This document shows positions 31,219 through 39,259 of a stretch of DNA of 42,945 nt, piece by piece (positions within the stretch are counted from its first letter, which is position 1; every line of letters starts with the position of its first letter). Below the pieces are notes generated by a model that saw nothing but the letters and a program-made list of their open reading frames with translations, ran no database searches and was not told where the DNA came from. Location of the stretch: NCBI GenBank assembly GCA_026399875.1, contig JAPLQF010000045.1, positions 1 to 42,945 on the forward strand. The letters are read 5' to 3'. A program made the translations under genes and the position numbers. Source of the DNA: Burkholderiales bacterium (GTDB taxonomy: Bacteria > Pseudomonadota > Gammaproteobacteria > Burkholderiales > Burkholderiaceae_E).

Positions 31219-32433
31219 ATGCGAGCACCCCAGGTCGCCGAAGCAGCTCGGAATCGAGCCGCACTTTCGTTTTCGCTCGATTTAGAGCAGACGGTTGCGG
31301 CGTATCTGAATGGACAAGCCAGCCACGACAACGTGGCTTCGGCGTACTACCGATCAAATCGGGTCAATCGACTTGTGGCGCACGCCTGCCTGAAGTATCG
31401 ATCGTCGATCCCGGTGGACTTCGCCCAGGAGCTTAAGCAGGAGCTCGCTCTGTTGCTTAGCCAAAAGTTCCTTAAGACGGTTGAAAATCCAGCATCTATA
31501 TACAATGTGCTTCATGTTTCGGCGTGTTTTATCGTGCGGCGCCGTGCCCAGAGAATCCGCGAAGAATCGCTGGAAGGGATGCTGGGGTCTTCTGAATCGG
31601 TGCTCGACGTGGGCATCGAAGATCCGGTGCAAGAACTCGAAGACCGGATCGATCATCGCCGTGCGGTTGAGGAATTTAAGCGCAGAGCTTTGATGGAACC
31701 GAAGTCAACGCAAGACAAATCAACGCAGGTGCTCGAGGTGCTATTAGCGCGCATCTCGGAGGATCCGGCACATGGGGTCGCCCAGGTTGAGCCGCCCGCA
31801 GATGCCAAGCCTGAGGCGGCGCGTCTCACACCGATTGCAATACCTCCTACCCCACGGGCCCATGTCGGTGAGACACCCGTAACGCTGGCAACGCCGCTAC
31901 GCATCTACTTCGATCTGCAAAATGTCGAGGTCATCGAGCGCGGGCGCATGCCGCACAAGCCACCCAAGGAAACGAAAGAGCCTCTGGGTCCGACCGATGA
32001 AAGCCGGGAGCTCAAAGCGATCCAAGAGCAGATGCATTTGCCGGTTGTGAAATTTGGTCGGCTGCTGGGCCTTAAAAAGCCGATCATCATCGGCTACCTC
32101 TACGGGCGGCTTAGCGTGCCAGACAACGTCCTGGACGAAGCCCGTCTGCTCAGACTTAACCAAGACTCGGAAGTTTGGGATCTACGTTGGCGCTTTGAAA
32201 ACCAGCCGATGGACAGAATCATCGACGGCTGGATGGAGCTGCTGGGTCTGCAGACGGCGGGCCGAGCGAAAGTACCGCTAGATGCAAAGCTTGCTGAGCT
32301 GCTCGGGGTGAGCCGCGTCACCGTCTGGCGCTGGCGCCGCGAAACGATCCGCCCCGAACTGCGCGATATTGCCGCCTTTGACCGCGTGGTCAGGGAGCAC
32401 GCTGCCGGCGGGCAAGCGAGCAAGAGGATTTGA
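31219..32433 (+). CDS. Putative DNA-binding protein, sigma-like N-terminus and two HTH
   Basis: A 404-residue protein I cannot name. Residues 64-118 (VDFAQELKQELALLLSQKF, then YNVLHVSACFIVRRRAQRIREE) resemble sigma-70 region 2: an acidic-QE-hydrophobic helix, then a helix ending in an Arg-rich turn. Residues 265-310 look like an XRE-type helix-turn-helix (PVVKFGRLLGLKKPIIIGYL). Residues 354-379 form a second one (LAELLGVSRVTVWRWRRET). A Pro-rich linker lies at 190-220. No ribosome site is obvious before the chosen ATG, and an earlier frame start is possible. The sigma resemblance is inference from pattern; it could be a regulator or replication accessory protein of the element. Confidence 0.6.
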   Translation: MRAPQVAEAARNRAALSFSLDLEQTVAAYLNGQASHDNVASAYYRSNRVNRLVAHACLKYRSSIPVDFAQELKQELALLLSQKFLKTVENPASIYNVLHVSACFIVRRRAQRIREESLEGMLGSSESVLDVGIEDPVQELEDRIDHRRAVEEFKRRALMEPKSTQDKSTQVLEVLLARISEDPAHGVAQVEPPADAKPEAARLTPIAIPPTPRAHVGETPVTLATPLRIYFDLQNVEVIERGRMPHKPPKETKEPLGPTDESRELKAIQEQMHLPVVKFGRLLGLKKPIIIGYLYGRLSVPDNVLDEARLLRLNQDSEVWDLRWRFENQPMDRIIDGWMELLGLQTAGRAKVPLDAKLAELLGVSRVTVWRWRRETIRPELRDIAAFDRVVREHAAGGQASKRI

Positions 32434-32482
32434 CGTTTCCGTCGGCTCGGCCTCTTCCTCAGTCGGATCGCGCGGCAAGCGA

Positions 32483-32779
32483 CTATTGATAGTCGTCCTC
32501 TCGTTGATGCTTCACGGCCAAAATCGTCACCGCATTCAACTCAGGCTCGAACCGGTATAGCGCCAAGTAGCCACTGGCACCAAAATCGATGACTAACTCG
32601 CGCAGATTCGCGCTGTCCCCAACCAACCTGCCAATGTTGGGCGCATGGGTCAGCGGCTGGAATCCCTCCCGGATGGCGAGCATCGCTCGCTTGGCAGCGT
32701 TGACGTCTTTGCCAACAAGAAACGTATGCAGCCGCAGCAGGTCAGATTGCGCACGGGCCGAAAGTCTTACGTGTGGCAT
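32483..32779 (-). CDS. RelE/ParE-family toxin
   Basis: A 98-residue toxin with the RelE/ParE pattern: VRLSARAQSDLLRLHTFL, HAPNIGRLVGDSANLRELVID, YLALYRFEPE, VTILAVKHQREDDY. The helical hairpin, Arg-rich strand and C-terminal H-x-R-x-D are typical of ParE-like members, which hit gyrase or ribosomes. It overlaps the antitoxin gene by 13 bases. It is complete and looks functional. Confidence 0.9.
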   Translation of the reverse strand: MPHVRLSARAQSDLLRLHTFLVGKDVNAAKRAMLAIREGFQPLTHAPNIGRLVGDSANLRELVIDFGASGYLALYRFEPELNAVTILAVKHQREDDYQ

Positions 32780-33072
32780 TCAGGAACGGGGGCTTCAGGG
32801 TTCTCTTGAACCTTGTCTACCCACTGACTGAACTCGTCGAAGGTGATGTGAAGACCCGTTTCCTTGTAGTGCTCGAATGAGGATTCAGCGGCGGCGATGA
32901 AGTTTTGCCGTGCTTCTTCTCTCTTCACATATTCAAGAATGGCCTCTTTCATCAGATAGTGCGGCGTGCGCTTTTTTGCTGTGGCTAAAGAAGCAATACG
33001 GTCCCTATCAGCGTCGTCCAGCTTGATGGTGACGGACCCGGAGCGTGGCTTTTCAACAGGAGACGTCTTCAT
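32767..33072 (-). CDS. Ribbon-helix-helix antitoxin
   Basis: A 101-residue antitoxin for the ParE-type toxin. The ribbon-helix-helix lies at SVTIKLDDADRDRIASLA, TPHYLMKEAILEYV; the tail (HITFDEFSQWVDKVQ) should bind the toxin. The ATG is one base from a 27-bp imperfect palindrome, with no ribosome site between, so either the mRNA leader is very unusual or the operator is transcribed. A TTGACA box lies 26 bases further out. Confidence 0.88.
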   Translation of the reverse strand: MKTSPVEKPRSGSVTIKLDDADRDRIASLATAKKRTPHYLMKEAILEYVKREEARQNFIAAAESSFEHYKETGLHITFDEFSQWVDKVQENPEAPVPECHT

Positions 33073-33073
33073 C

Positions 33074-33131
33074 GTGTCACTAAGTAATACAAAGTAACAC
33101 CGAGTCTGGGGCTGCCGTCTTTTGATGTCAA
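33074..33131 (-). promoter_or_regulatory. Promoter and palindromic operator of the ParE/RHH operon
   Basis: On the minus strand: TTGACA (33126-33131), 17-base spacer, weak CAGACT -10 (33103-33108), then a 27-bp imperfect palindrome (33074-33100) of the form GTGTyACTwwGTA with its mirror TACwwAGTrACAC. The palindrome touches the start codon. This is a likely site for the ribbon-helix-helix antitoxin. Confidence 0.55.
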
Positions 33132-33178
33132 GGGACTGCGACTACACATCGACACCAGCTATCCCGTTGGGGTGCAAG

Positions 33179-33436
33179 CTAGGTCAAATCCGGAGCGCGG
33201 AATAATCCAGCACCCATGCGTGGCGGATCGAACACGATGTCGTCGCTACCGGGCATGGCCACCGCATCAAGAAGGCTCTTTGGGGGATCAGCCAGGCGCC
33301 GATAGGCCTCGTACTGCAGCAGCACATAGGCAGGACGGCCACGGTCGGTGACGAACACCGGCCCTGCCTCGGCCGCGCGCTTAGCCCGGCTGACATCCCG
33401 GTTGAACTCGCGGCTGGAGATGGTCGTGACGGTCAT
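33179..33436 (-). CDS. Orphan Phd/YefM-family antitoxin
   Basis: An 85-residue antitoxin. The family signature is SSREFNRDVSRAKRAAEAG, VFVTDRGRPAYVLLQYEAYRRLA; the C-terminal tail DIVFDPPRMGAGLFRAPDL is the normal toxin-binding end. In such operons a PIN or Doc-type toxin normally overlaps the stop; here about 105 bases follow with no toxin frame, then the next antitoxin gene. The antitoxin is complete, so the toxin was lost. It may still repress or give immunity. Confidence 0.85.
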   Translation of the reverse strand: MTVTTISSREFNRDVSRAKRAAEAGPVFVTDRGRPAYVLLQYEAYRRLADPPKSLLDAVAMPGSDDIVFDPPRMGAGLFRAPDLT

Positions 33437-34056
33437 AGCGCAACTCGACGAAAAGGGGATCTATGTACCCACAGTACGACAATGTCGTCTCTATCGTCAG
33501 CAAACGTAGCAACGTACCGACCATTCCGTCTGTGCAGAGTCGCCCTATCGCCATCTGGCGCCGGCGAGCAGCCAAGCGACAGAGTACTCCGGATCGAAAG
33601 CGCCAGGGTTTGCGATTCAATACCGCCACCTAGATGGCCCGTTGAGGGACTGCGACGGAAATCGGCTACCAAGGCCTTAAAAGAGCCCGGCAAGGCAAAC
33701 GTCAGCTCTATGCGGAAAAGCGCCCGTTCGAGCGCGCGGCTCGAAGGCCCGGATCCGACCCAAAGCAGACCTTAAGGTTTCTCGAAAGCAGGCCGACGCT
33801 CTAACCGACTTCTTTCCGGTTCTACGTCTCCGAAGCAGTCATTCGTGGATATCAGCTCCCGGCCAGAAGCGGACGTTGGTAACCTGCTCAGAATTTGCTC
33901 TGCTGGCCCGCTTTGGATGACCGGTTTACGGCGGATAGCCTGACCTGGCTTTGGCTCGTCGTGGCCAGAAGCGGTCATAGTCTCCCTTGCATCTGATCGT
34001 CAAGGTTGGCTTAATTCACCTTAAATAACGTTACCCGTGATTGATGGAGCTTTGAC
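33437..34056. other. Gene-free region with short shared motifs
   Basis: 620 bases with no credible gene. It carries GGCCAGAAGCGG twice (33858-33869, 33963-33974), with the first in the context CAGCTCCCGGCCAGAAGCGG. The reverse complement of CGGCCAGAAGCGG appears at about 39505-39517, and TCAGCTCCCGGCCA recurs at about 23268. These resemble the unexplained interspersed sequences common in Burkholderiales. TAAATAAC near 34021 could be the -10 of the next gene. Confidence 0.5.
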
Positions 34057-34734
34057 ATGGTTAAGACCCGCCTTCGCCAAGTCTTGGCACCTGTACTGGC
34101 ACTGGTTTCGTTAAGTGTCACCTGTTCGCTCGCATTTTCTGCTCCGATTAATTGCTCACTTGCAAACGATGACGTGGAAAAAACAATCTGTTCCCGTCCT
34201 TCACTGATCGCGCAGGACAAAGCCATCTCAGACAAGCTTGCCGCTCTGGAACTGGCGTGTCCTTCGCTTCGCATGTTGCTTTCTCAGAGTCAGAAGTATT
34301 GGCTGCGCGAGAGGTGGGATTGCCGAAACGTGGAAGGAATCTTCGAGAAGGCGGATGGCCTAGCAACCTGTCTCGCCAGCCGAATGGGGCAACGCCTGCA
34401 ACGGCTTAATGAGACACCTAAAAATTGTGATCCACAAACTCTGGCCGGTGGATATCGATTTGTCGACCCGGTGCATCTGCTGCGGTTCGGCGACCAATAC
34501 ATTGGTCAGACTGTGTCCGTTAATGGCCGTTTGGATCTCGATAGCTGTCGAGCGTCAAGCGCTGGGTCGCGTTCTGGCGGTATCGTTGCGAATCATGAAC
34601 GGTTTCGCGTAATTTTTGACGCCATGCCTGAATCGAGGCGGGAGTGGCTATGCGACCAGCGTCCTGCCTCCCAATGGGAAGGCATTGTCAAAAAAGACCA
34701 ACAAGGCGTTTATCTCTTTCTGAATATGTGGTGA
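34057..34734 (+). CDS. Secreted DUF1311/LprI-like protein
   Basis: A 225-residue exported protein. The signal peptide (VLAPVLALVSLSVTCSLAFSA) precedes INCSLANDDVEKTICSRP, LIAQDKAISDKLAALELAC, and QKYWLRERWDC. This is the Cys-containing DUF1311 domain found in LprI-type lysozyme inhibitors. The C-terminal 100 residues (GGYRFVDPVHLLRFGDQYIG, VSVNGRLDLDSC) form a second, unrecognised domain. GGAG lies upstream of the ATG. It stands alone. A role in envelope protection is possible but unproven. Confidence 0.75.
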   Translation: MVKTRLRQVLAPVLALVSLSVTCSLAFSAPINCSLANDDVEKTICSRPSLIAQDKAISDKLAALELACPSLRMLLSQSQKYWLRERWDCRNVEGIFEKADGLATCLASRMGQRLQRLNETPKNCDPQTLAGGYRFVDPVHLLRFGDQYIGQTVSVNGRLDLDSCRASSAGSRSGGIVANHERFRVIFDAMPESRREWLCDQRPASQWEGIVKKDQQGVYLFLNMW

Positions 34735-34865
34735 ATTGACGCCTTCGGCAAGGGACAATACTTAAAGCGATAACAATCTGACCGCAGTAGGACCGCAATG
34801 GGCGAGACCAGCTCGCTAACGCGCTACGCTGCCTCGCTTACACAGCTTTCATCGGATCAAATACA

Positions 34866-34959
34866 TCCGCTTTGGGTCGAATGACAACCTGGCGAACGGC
34901 GGCTTACGTGCATCGAACTTTCAATGTCAGCTTTCTGGCGATGAAGCTGAAGGTTCGGC
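34866..34959 (+). repeat. Dispersed ~94-bp repeat, copy 1
   Basis: About 84 percent identical to 39611-39705 in the same orientation (shared GGCGAACGGC, GCATCGA, CTTTCAA, GCGATGAA). It lies in the 286-base gap 34735-35020, which has no gene, next to the fosX cassette end. Confidence 0.75.
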
Positions 34960-35020
34960 CGTCGCAACCCGACCCATAGCGGAAGTTGGTTTAGGCGAAT
35001 GAATCGCCCCAAAAGCCGTC

Positions 35021-35131
35021 GCTCAACGTTGACGCTGGGCGGCGGCCTTTAAGGGCCGGCGTGGAGTGGACCATTCGCAGGCCGCGGAGCGCCGGCCCGT
35101 GCAAGCCTTCCGTTCCAACAGCAAGTTAGAA
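35021..35131 (-). other. attC: attC-like site downstream of fosX
   Basis: On the minus strand: TTCTAAC one base after the fosX stop, then a long imperfect palindrome with a perfect 9-bp stem GGGCCGGCG / CGCCGGCCC, ending in GTTGAGC, a GTTRRRY core. The span is 111 bp, within the normal range. The outer boxes pair weakly, so this site is less certain than the next. Confidence 0.55.
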
Positions 35132-35132
35132 A

Positions 35133-35534
35133 TCACCGCGCATACCTTTCCAGTCGCTCTTGAAGCGTACCGCTGTGCAATTCAAACAGGTTGTCGTCAA
35201 AGTCGTAGAAGTACACCGAGCGCCCCTCTCCCTCCACTCTCGGTCGAGGTGGCATTACCTCGACACCTGCCGAAATCAAGCGGCGCTCGTATAGCTCGAG
35301 TTCATCTTCGTCGACCGCGAACGCGACATGGCGATAGGAACGCCCTACCGGTTCGCCCTGCATGAACGCCAGCCACACACCACCGAGCAAAAGGAACTTC
35401 TCACGCGACACGGAAAACTGACGATCTCCGCTGTCGTAGACCTCTGAAGCGCCAAGTGCCAGGCGGAACAATTCCGACGTGCGATCGACATTACGAACAA
35501 TGAAAGTAAGGTGACTGACGCCTCGGATTGTCAT
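35133..35534 (-). CDS. fosX: FosX-type fosfomycin resistance protein
   Basis: A 133-residue VOC-superfamily metalloenzyme; FosX opens the fosfomycin epoxide with water using Mn(II). Metal ligands H8 (VSHLTF), H69 (YRHVAF) and E118 (LFELHSG) are present, and E45 in FSVSREKFLLLGG sits where FosX has its catalytic Glu (FosA lacks it). Other family blocks: GASEVYDSG, VWLAFMQGE, RPRVEGEGRSVYFYDFDDN, GTLQERLERY. This is close to chromosomal FosX of soil bacteria. It is framed as an integron cassette: GTTAGAC five bases before the ATG, TTCTAAC just after the stop. No promoter is inside the cassette, so expression depends on upstream transcription. Confidence 0.88.
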   Translation of the reverse strand: MTIRGVSHLTFIVRNVDRTSELFRLALGASEVYDSGDRQFSVSREKFLLLGGVWLAFMQGEPVGRSYRHVAFAVDEDELELYERRLISAGVEVMPPRPRVEGEGRSVYFYDFDDNLFELHSGTLQERLERYAR

Positions 35535-35539
35535 TTGAG

Positions 35540-35626
35540 GTCTAACGTGTTGTTCTGCGGCGGGCCGCGACGAGCGCCAGTCTGGTTCGGCGCCGGCGGC
35601 TCGTCCGAAGCAACAAAGGGTCAGGC
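35540..35626 (-). other. attC: attC-like site between the BAAT gene and fosX
   Basis: On the minus strand: GCCTGAC overlapping the BAAT stop, inner arms GACGAGC / GCTCGTC and TTTGTTG / CAACA, and GTTAGAC five bases before the fosX ATG. The outer boxes pair with G-U wobbles. The 87-bp length, the GTTRRRY core and position at the gene boundary are those of a cassette attC, which would make the BAAT gene an upstream cassette. Confidence 0.65.
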
Positions 35627-36922
35627 ATTTTCGCGAGAGTTTCCGCTGAGACTTCTATTCAAAAACTCCAACATCTGAAGCCAGGAGTCCTGGCAAGCAT
35701 GCGCCGTTTCCTTTGGAGATCCACCGAGATCGAGGTCCTCGCCGGAAACTGAATGCTTGAATCGGGTGACCGTGGTCGGTGCATTGGGCCAACCGAGGCT
35801 GTGGCCTGCTCCGGCGTAAGCGAGGTGGTGCACGGCGTTCTTGAAGCATTTGACTTTCAATCGTTGCACAGCAAACTCAGCTAGGTCTGAGGCCGGCCAA
35901 AGTTTGTCGTCCTTGCCGCTGATCATCATGATGGGGCCGCTAATCTTTTCGACTGCAATCGTGGCCCGTTCAGCAAGCTTCTTGTCTTGCAAGGGAATCA
36001 AGTACCAATCGAGAGAGTCCGGTCTTGCGCGTCCTTGCGCAAGCGCCTCGTCCCACTGTTCGTAGGTCAGCGTGGACGCAAACGGAATATCTTTGCCGCC
36101 CTGAGTCCAGGCTGAGTAGCCCGTGCTCGGGAACGCCGGCCAAAGAATTCCGCTCGGCGCATAGGCAACGACCGCTCGAATCTGCGGATAGCTTGCGCCG
36201 AGCAGAAGTGCGAGTTCTCCTCCTCGGGAATAGCCGACTGCGCCGATCCTGTCCTCGATCACCTGAGGCTGTCCCGACAGCCACGCTAGCGCCTTGCCGA
36301 AGTACTCGAGTGGGATTTGATTCAGCGTTCTGGGTAAGCCTTCCATACCGAAGTACGCGAGTGCGAAGGCAACATAGCCCTGCGAGGCGAGCAACCCCGC
36401 CATGTCCTGAGACCAGTACAGACCACCACCCGACCCGCCGACGACGAGCACGGCTGGATGCGTTCCAGCCTCTTTTGGCTCGAACAGTTTTCCAACCAGG
36501 CCGTCGGAGCGCACGTCCCGGCTCTGTACGTTCTCAGAGACAAATGAGCGCTCGATAGAGGCGACAAGCAGCTCCGATCCTGAGCTTGTGGCGGTAAGGG
36601 TTACGGTCAGCGGATTTGGCGACAAAGCGCAGGCTGCGGCCGCTTTGCTTTCGGCTGGCCGACGGGACCAGAACAATCCCATGGCGTTGATGCCGTTGTA
36701 GTCTCCTGAGACCGGGGCCTGCTGTGTGAGGTCGACAGTTCCGTTCTCATCTGCAATGAACGTCGCCTCGGATGCGAACACAACACCGTCCGGGCTCCTG
36801 TTGCACAGCCTGAGCGTCACAGCGGCGTGCGGATTCAGTCCCGTGACACGAATCGCAAGTGATTCAGTGACGAGTGGCCTAGAAGGCAGGGGATCGAAGG
36901 AGGGCATCCTGGACTCGCGCAT
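35621..36922 (-). CDS. Acyl-CoA thioester hydrolase / BAAT-type alpha/beta hydrolase
   Basis: A 433-residue protein with two domains: an N-terminal immunoglobulin-like domain (RVTGLNPHAAVTLRL, GDYNGINAMGLFWSRRP) typical of acyl-CoA thioesterase and bile-acid-CoA acyltransferases, and a C-terminal hydrolase (VLVVGGSGGGLYWSQDMAG, GAVGYSRGGELALLLG with nucleophile Ser, GKDDKLWPA, AGAGHSLGWP with His). The Ser/Asp/His triad appears complete. It should cleave an acyl thioester or similar ester. Its stop lies inside an attC-like site. The start could be the ATG five codons downstream (36907); neither has a strong ribosome site. Confidence 0.88.
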   Translation of the reverse strand: MRESRMPSFDPLPSRPLVTESLAIRVTGLNPHAAVTLRLCNRSPDGVVFASEATFIADENGTVDLTQQAPVSGDYNGINAMGLFWSRRPAESKAAAACALSPNPLTVTLTATSSGSELLVASIERSFVSENVQSRDVRSDGLVGKLFEPKEAGTHPAVLVVGGSGGGLYWSQDMAGLLASQGYVAFALAYFGMEGLPRTLNQIPLEYFGKALAWLSGQPQVIEDRIGAVGYSRGGELALLLGASYPQIRAVVAYAPSGILWPAFPSTGYSAWTQGGKDIPFASTLTYEQWDEALAQGRARPDSLDWYLIPLQDKKLAERATIAVEKISGPIMMISGKDDKLWPASDLAEFAVQRLKVKCFKNAVHHLAYAGAGHSLGWPNAPTTVTRFKHSVSGEDLDLGGSPKETAHACQDSWLQMLEFLNRSLSGNSRENA

Positions 36923-37230
36923 TGGTCACGTAGGTATTTCCTCTTGCCTTGCAGGGCTCGCGTAGGTGTAGCGTACATACTGCCATCGCTTGGGGAGCCG
37001 TTGCCACTCCGCGGTAACCTGCGGCTGACACCGATTACCCCAAGCGGCCTTTGGCCAGACTATGGTTTTGGCCGAGATGAGCCAAAGCGAAATTCAAGTT
37101 GGCCGTCGTCAACCAGTCATTGAAGGCGCACCAGCTACTTCGACACGGTTACGACGACCTTCGAGGCGCTGCCGGGCGCACGCAATGCGTCACGGGATAA
37201 TGGCGGCATGCCAAGTCATGAAGAGAAGTC
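36923..37230. other. Gene-free region between BAAT and amidase genes
   Basis: 308 bases between divergent genes. I find no GTTRRRY core upstream of the BAAT gene, so its cassette boundary on this side is not seen. No gene or strong promoter is evident. Confidence 0.5.
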
Positions 37231-38919
37231 ATGTTGCGCACGAAGTGTTTGCTGCTGGCGGGACTGCTCGCGCTGGCAGGCTTTGCCATCCAACGCATTG
37301 AGCCCATGAGACTGAACGTCGTCGAGGCCGGGATTCCGGAACTCCAGCAAGCGCTGGCCGAGGGGCGCGTGACCTCGCGTCAGCTGGTGTCGGACTACCT
37401 GGCGCGCATCGGCCAGCACCAGAACCGCCTGAACGCTGTGGCCAGCGTGAACCCAAGCGCCCTGGAAGAAGCCGATCAACTCGACCGCGAGCGGGCGCAG
37501 GGGCGACTGCGCGGGCCGCTGCACGGCATCCCGATCGCGCTGAAGGACAACATCCACACGCGCGACATGCCTACCACCGGCGGCGCCGTGGCCTTCGAGG
37601 GCCTGATCGCGCCCTATGAATCGACGCTTGCGCGCACCCTGCGCGAGCGCGGCGCCATCATCCTGGCCAAGACCGTGATGACTGAGTTGGCGAACTGGGT
37701 CGCCACGGCACCCACGCCCATGCCGTCCAACTACAGCGCGCTGTTCGGATACAGCCTGAACCCTTACGACACGCGGCGCGATCCCCGTACCGGTTTCGAC
37801 GACGGCCGCGGCGCGCTGGCCACGGGCGGGTCGAGCTCGGGCAGCGGTACCGCGGCCAGCCTGTGGGCCGCGAGTGTGGGCACCGAGACCTCGGGCTCGA
37901 TCCTCAGTCCGGCCAACCAGAACATGCTGGTGGGCATCAAGCCCACGGTCGGGCGCATCAGCCGCCACGGCATTATCCCCATCACGGCCGACCAGGACAC
38001 AGCGGGTCCGATGGCACGAACCGTTACCGATGCTGCCATCTTGCTGGGCGAGATGGAACGCACCACGCCCGACCCGAACGACGCCGCCACTCGGGCGTGC
38101 ACCGCCCCAGCGAACTTCGACTACCGACCGTTCCTGAAGCGCGACGCGCTGCGCGGTGCGCGGATCGGCATTCCACGCGCCTTTTTCTACGACCGGTTGA
38201 GCCTGCCGAGTGACACGAATCCGCGAGGCGGGTTGAACCCGGAACAGGCGCACTTGATGACCGAGGCCATCGAGGTCCTTCGAAACGCCGGTGCCGAGGT
38301 GGTCGACCCCGCGGACATCCCCAGCGTGGTCGACCAAGACGCGGGCTCGAACCTCCTGCTTTGGAATGTCTGCTCGTCTGCAAAGGGCAGCGACGACGGC
38401 TGCTCCATCGTCTTCAAGTACGGCATGAAGCGCGACTTCAACGCCTGGTTGGCCAGCCTTGGCGCCAGCGCGCCGGTGGCCGACCTGACGGCGCTGCGCC
38501 GCTTTAATGCGGGCCAGACGTCGCGTGGCACGCTGAAGTACGGCCAGGGCCTGCTCGACGTATCCGACGAGATCGACCTCGCCGCCGACCGCACACGCTA
38601 CGAGGCCGACCGGGCCAAGGACTTGCGGCTGTCCCGCGCCCATGGGATCGACGCGGTGATGAAACAGCATGGGCTCGACGCCCTTTTGTTCCCTGCGGTG
38701 GACGGTGCGGGCGTCAGTGCCCGCGCCGGGTATCCCACCGTGGCCGTGCCCTTCGGTTTCGTCCGCCTGAATCCGGCCATGCCTTGGCCGGCGGGGTTCG
38801 AAGCGCCGCGGGCGCCGTTCGGCGTGAGCTTCGCGGGCGATGCATGCAGCGAACCAAGGCTCGTCGCGCTGGCTTTTGCTTTCGAGCAAGCCACGCGGCG
38901 CCGCGTGGCGCCGCCTTGA
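37231..38919 (+). CDS. Amidase-signature enzyme
   Basis: A 562-residue amidase. The Ser-cis-Ser-Lys triad is complete: K105 in PIALKDNIHT, Ser in ATGGSSSGSG (S201/S202), nucleophile S223 in GTETSGSILSPA. A hydrophobic N-terminus (LRTKCLLLAGLLALAGFA) looks like a signal peptide or anchor, so it may act in the periplasm, as several signal-bearing amidases do. AAGAGAAG lies before the ATG. The GC and codon style are those of a high-GC host. It is alone, with no substrate hint. GatA is excluded by lack of gatBC and by the signal. Confidence 0.92.
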   Translation: MLRTKCLLLAGLLALAGFAIQRIEPMRLNVVEAGIPELQQALAEGRVTSRQLVSDYLARIGQHQNRLNAVASVNPSALEEADQLDRERAQGRLRGPLHGIPIALKDNIHTRDMPTTGGAVAFEGLIAPYESTLARTLRERGAIILAKTVMTELANWVATAPTPMPSNYSALFGYSLNPYDTRRDPRTGFDDGRGALATGGSSSGSGTAASLWAASVGTETSGSILSPANQNMLVGIKPTVGRISRHGIIPITADQDTAGPMARTVTDAAILLGEMERTTPDPNDAATRACTAPANFDYRPFLKRDALRGARIGIPRAFFYDRLSLPSDTNPRGGLNPEQAHLMTEAIEVLRNAGAEVVDPADIPSVVDQDAGSNLLLWNVCSSAKGSDDGCSIVFKYGMKRDFNAWLASLGASAPVADLTALRRFNAGQTSRGTLKYGQGLLDVSDEIDLAADRTRYEADRAKDLRLSRAHGIDAVMKQHGLDALLFPAVDGAGVSARAGYPTVAVPFGFVRLNPAMPWPAGFEAPRAPFGVSFAGDACSEPRLVALAFAFEQATRRRVAPP

Positions 38920-39008
38920 TTACCGAGCGTTCGACCTAGGTGGCTGACAACGACAGCGATTCGGACAATGCGCGCTCACTCAGGCCGTTATAGTCTGCGG
39001 CGTGCATC

Positions 39009-39259
39009 TATCGCATCGCCTTCGGTCCTCGTGCTGGCTGAAAGGTGCTGACGGTGCAAAACGCTATGCCCGCAGAGAGAAAGACTTCAAGCAGACGCTG
39101 TGCGCCGACATCGACGGGCTCAGCCTGCACCCGGCCGTGCTCTGTGACGCCGACGACCTGCAGGCGCTGGAGCAACTGTGCCGCTACATCACCCGTCCGG
39201 CGCCGACCAACGGACGAGTGCAAACCAACGCCGCTTCACAGGCGGTGCTTCATCGCTAG
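39009..39259 (+). pseudogene. IS91-family transposase relic
   Basis: Broken fragments of an IS91-type Y2 transposase: YRIAFGPRAG, a stop codon, KVLTVQ, a frameshift, then KDFKQTLCADIDGLSLHPAV, ALEQLCRYITRPAPTNGRVQTNAA. The latter is a hallmark of the IS91 zinc-finger-containing transposases. Only the central 80 codons remain, with at least two lesions. It marks past rolling-circle transposition next to the amidase gene. Confidence 0.78.

Noticed and set aside
30669..31331. Minus-strand frame of 220 codons
   Set aside because: It crosses the tandem repeat and is antisense to the better-supported small gene; repetitive HSPAPRTQP is the translated repeat.
37216..38889. Minus-strand frame of 557 codons opposite the amidase
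   Set aside because: Shadow of a clear amidase gene; composition and lack of motifs argue against coding.
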